Part shown: positions 63,666 to 64,000 of the stretch, piece after piece
Layout of the letters: every line of letters starts with the position of its first letter
Position numbering within the stretch: position 1 is the stretch's first letter
DNA from: Skeletonema tropicum
Lineage: Eukaryota > Bacillariophyta > Thalassiosirophyceae > Thalassiosirales > Thalassiosiraceae
Reading direction: 5' to 3'
DNA: 64,000 bases
Assembly: GCA_037178625.1 (NCBI GenBank)
Contig: CM074133.1
Location: 992,001-1,056,000 of the forward strand
Notes under the pieces: generated by a model
What the model was told of the DNA's origin: nothing
The model's input: only the letters and a program-made list of their open reading frames with translations
Databases searched by the model: none
Program-made: the position numbers and the translations under genes

Positions 63666-64000
63666 TCCCACAAATCACTACCTTCTCACTCCTACTGGCG
63701 GGGGGTATAAAAGTTTGTGACTTCTTTGGGAATAAGTAAATAAGAGTAATGTAATGAGACTCTTTTGATAGCATTAGAAAAAAAATTGAAGTAACAGTAA
63801 TCTGTAGGAGGAAGCAGACAATTGAAGAGGAATTCAGGCTGGAGTACCACCTGAGAGAGAGTAAGTGTCATTACATTTTCCCAGCACTGCGTTAGGCAAG
63901 GTACGACAGCGTCAGAGGCTTGTATGGGTCTGTTGTTAACATTAGTATTACTTTTGGGTTTTGTGCGTACTCGTTTCGTGCGTGCTCGTTCATTCACTCC
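63666..64000. other. No gene seen
   Basis: AT-rich window end. The minus frame across it has no motif. Confidence 0.3.

Overview
This is nuclear DNA from a eukaryote, most likely a centric diatom. The evidence is indirect: Copia polyproteins resembling diatom CoDi elements, one protein with a motif I associate with a diatom-specific family, short introns of about 100 bp in otherwise compact genes, and many PIF1- and RecQ-like helicase remnants. The species cannot be named from the sequence.

The window is a gene island in repeat-rich DNA. The host genes lie at about 27.5-37.5 kb: a type II membrane protein of unknown function, a GAF-domain protein kinase with one intron, a diatom-type protein with a VRFNTISIREYE motif, a ten-helix membrane protein ending in a catalytically degenerate NodB deacetylase-like domain, and a cytochrome P450 whose 3' end is tandemly duplicated.

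Left of the island: a DIRS/Ngaro-like tyrosine-recombinase retrotransposon with split direct repeats (1-5893); inverted-repeat elements and a broken RecQ-like helicase (6.2-10.9 kb); a non-autonomous LTR element with a 1006-codon reading frame of unknown function (10964-14792); a terminal-inverted-repeat element containing a solo LTR that itself contains a palindromic insertion (15046-18648); a decayed retroelement-like repeat field (19-24.6 kb); a broken Crypton-type recombinase (25.4-26.0 kb); and a hAT-type foldback element with an 8-bp target duplication (26647-27427).

Right of the island: a gag-less Copia element with two LTRs, in tandem with a second fragment (38869-44637). It shares its 5' leader and first ~50 codons with the non-autonomous element at 11-14.8 kb. 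A 5.5-kb insertion follows (44972-50512), flanked by a 6-bp target duplication inside a small inverted-repeat element; it carries duplicated PIF1-like helicase ends and a two-exon gene. The rest is a pyrimidine-rich repeat field (50.6-58.9 kb) interrupted by a frameshifted piggyBac transposase, then a TRIM-like element, an inverted-repeat element with a small spliced gene, and minisatellites to the end.

The two strongest candidates for something undescribed are the paired LTR elements (one with pol but no gag, one with a long unknown frame and no pol, sharing a leader) and the 5.5-kb gene-bearing insertion.
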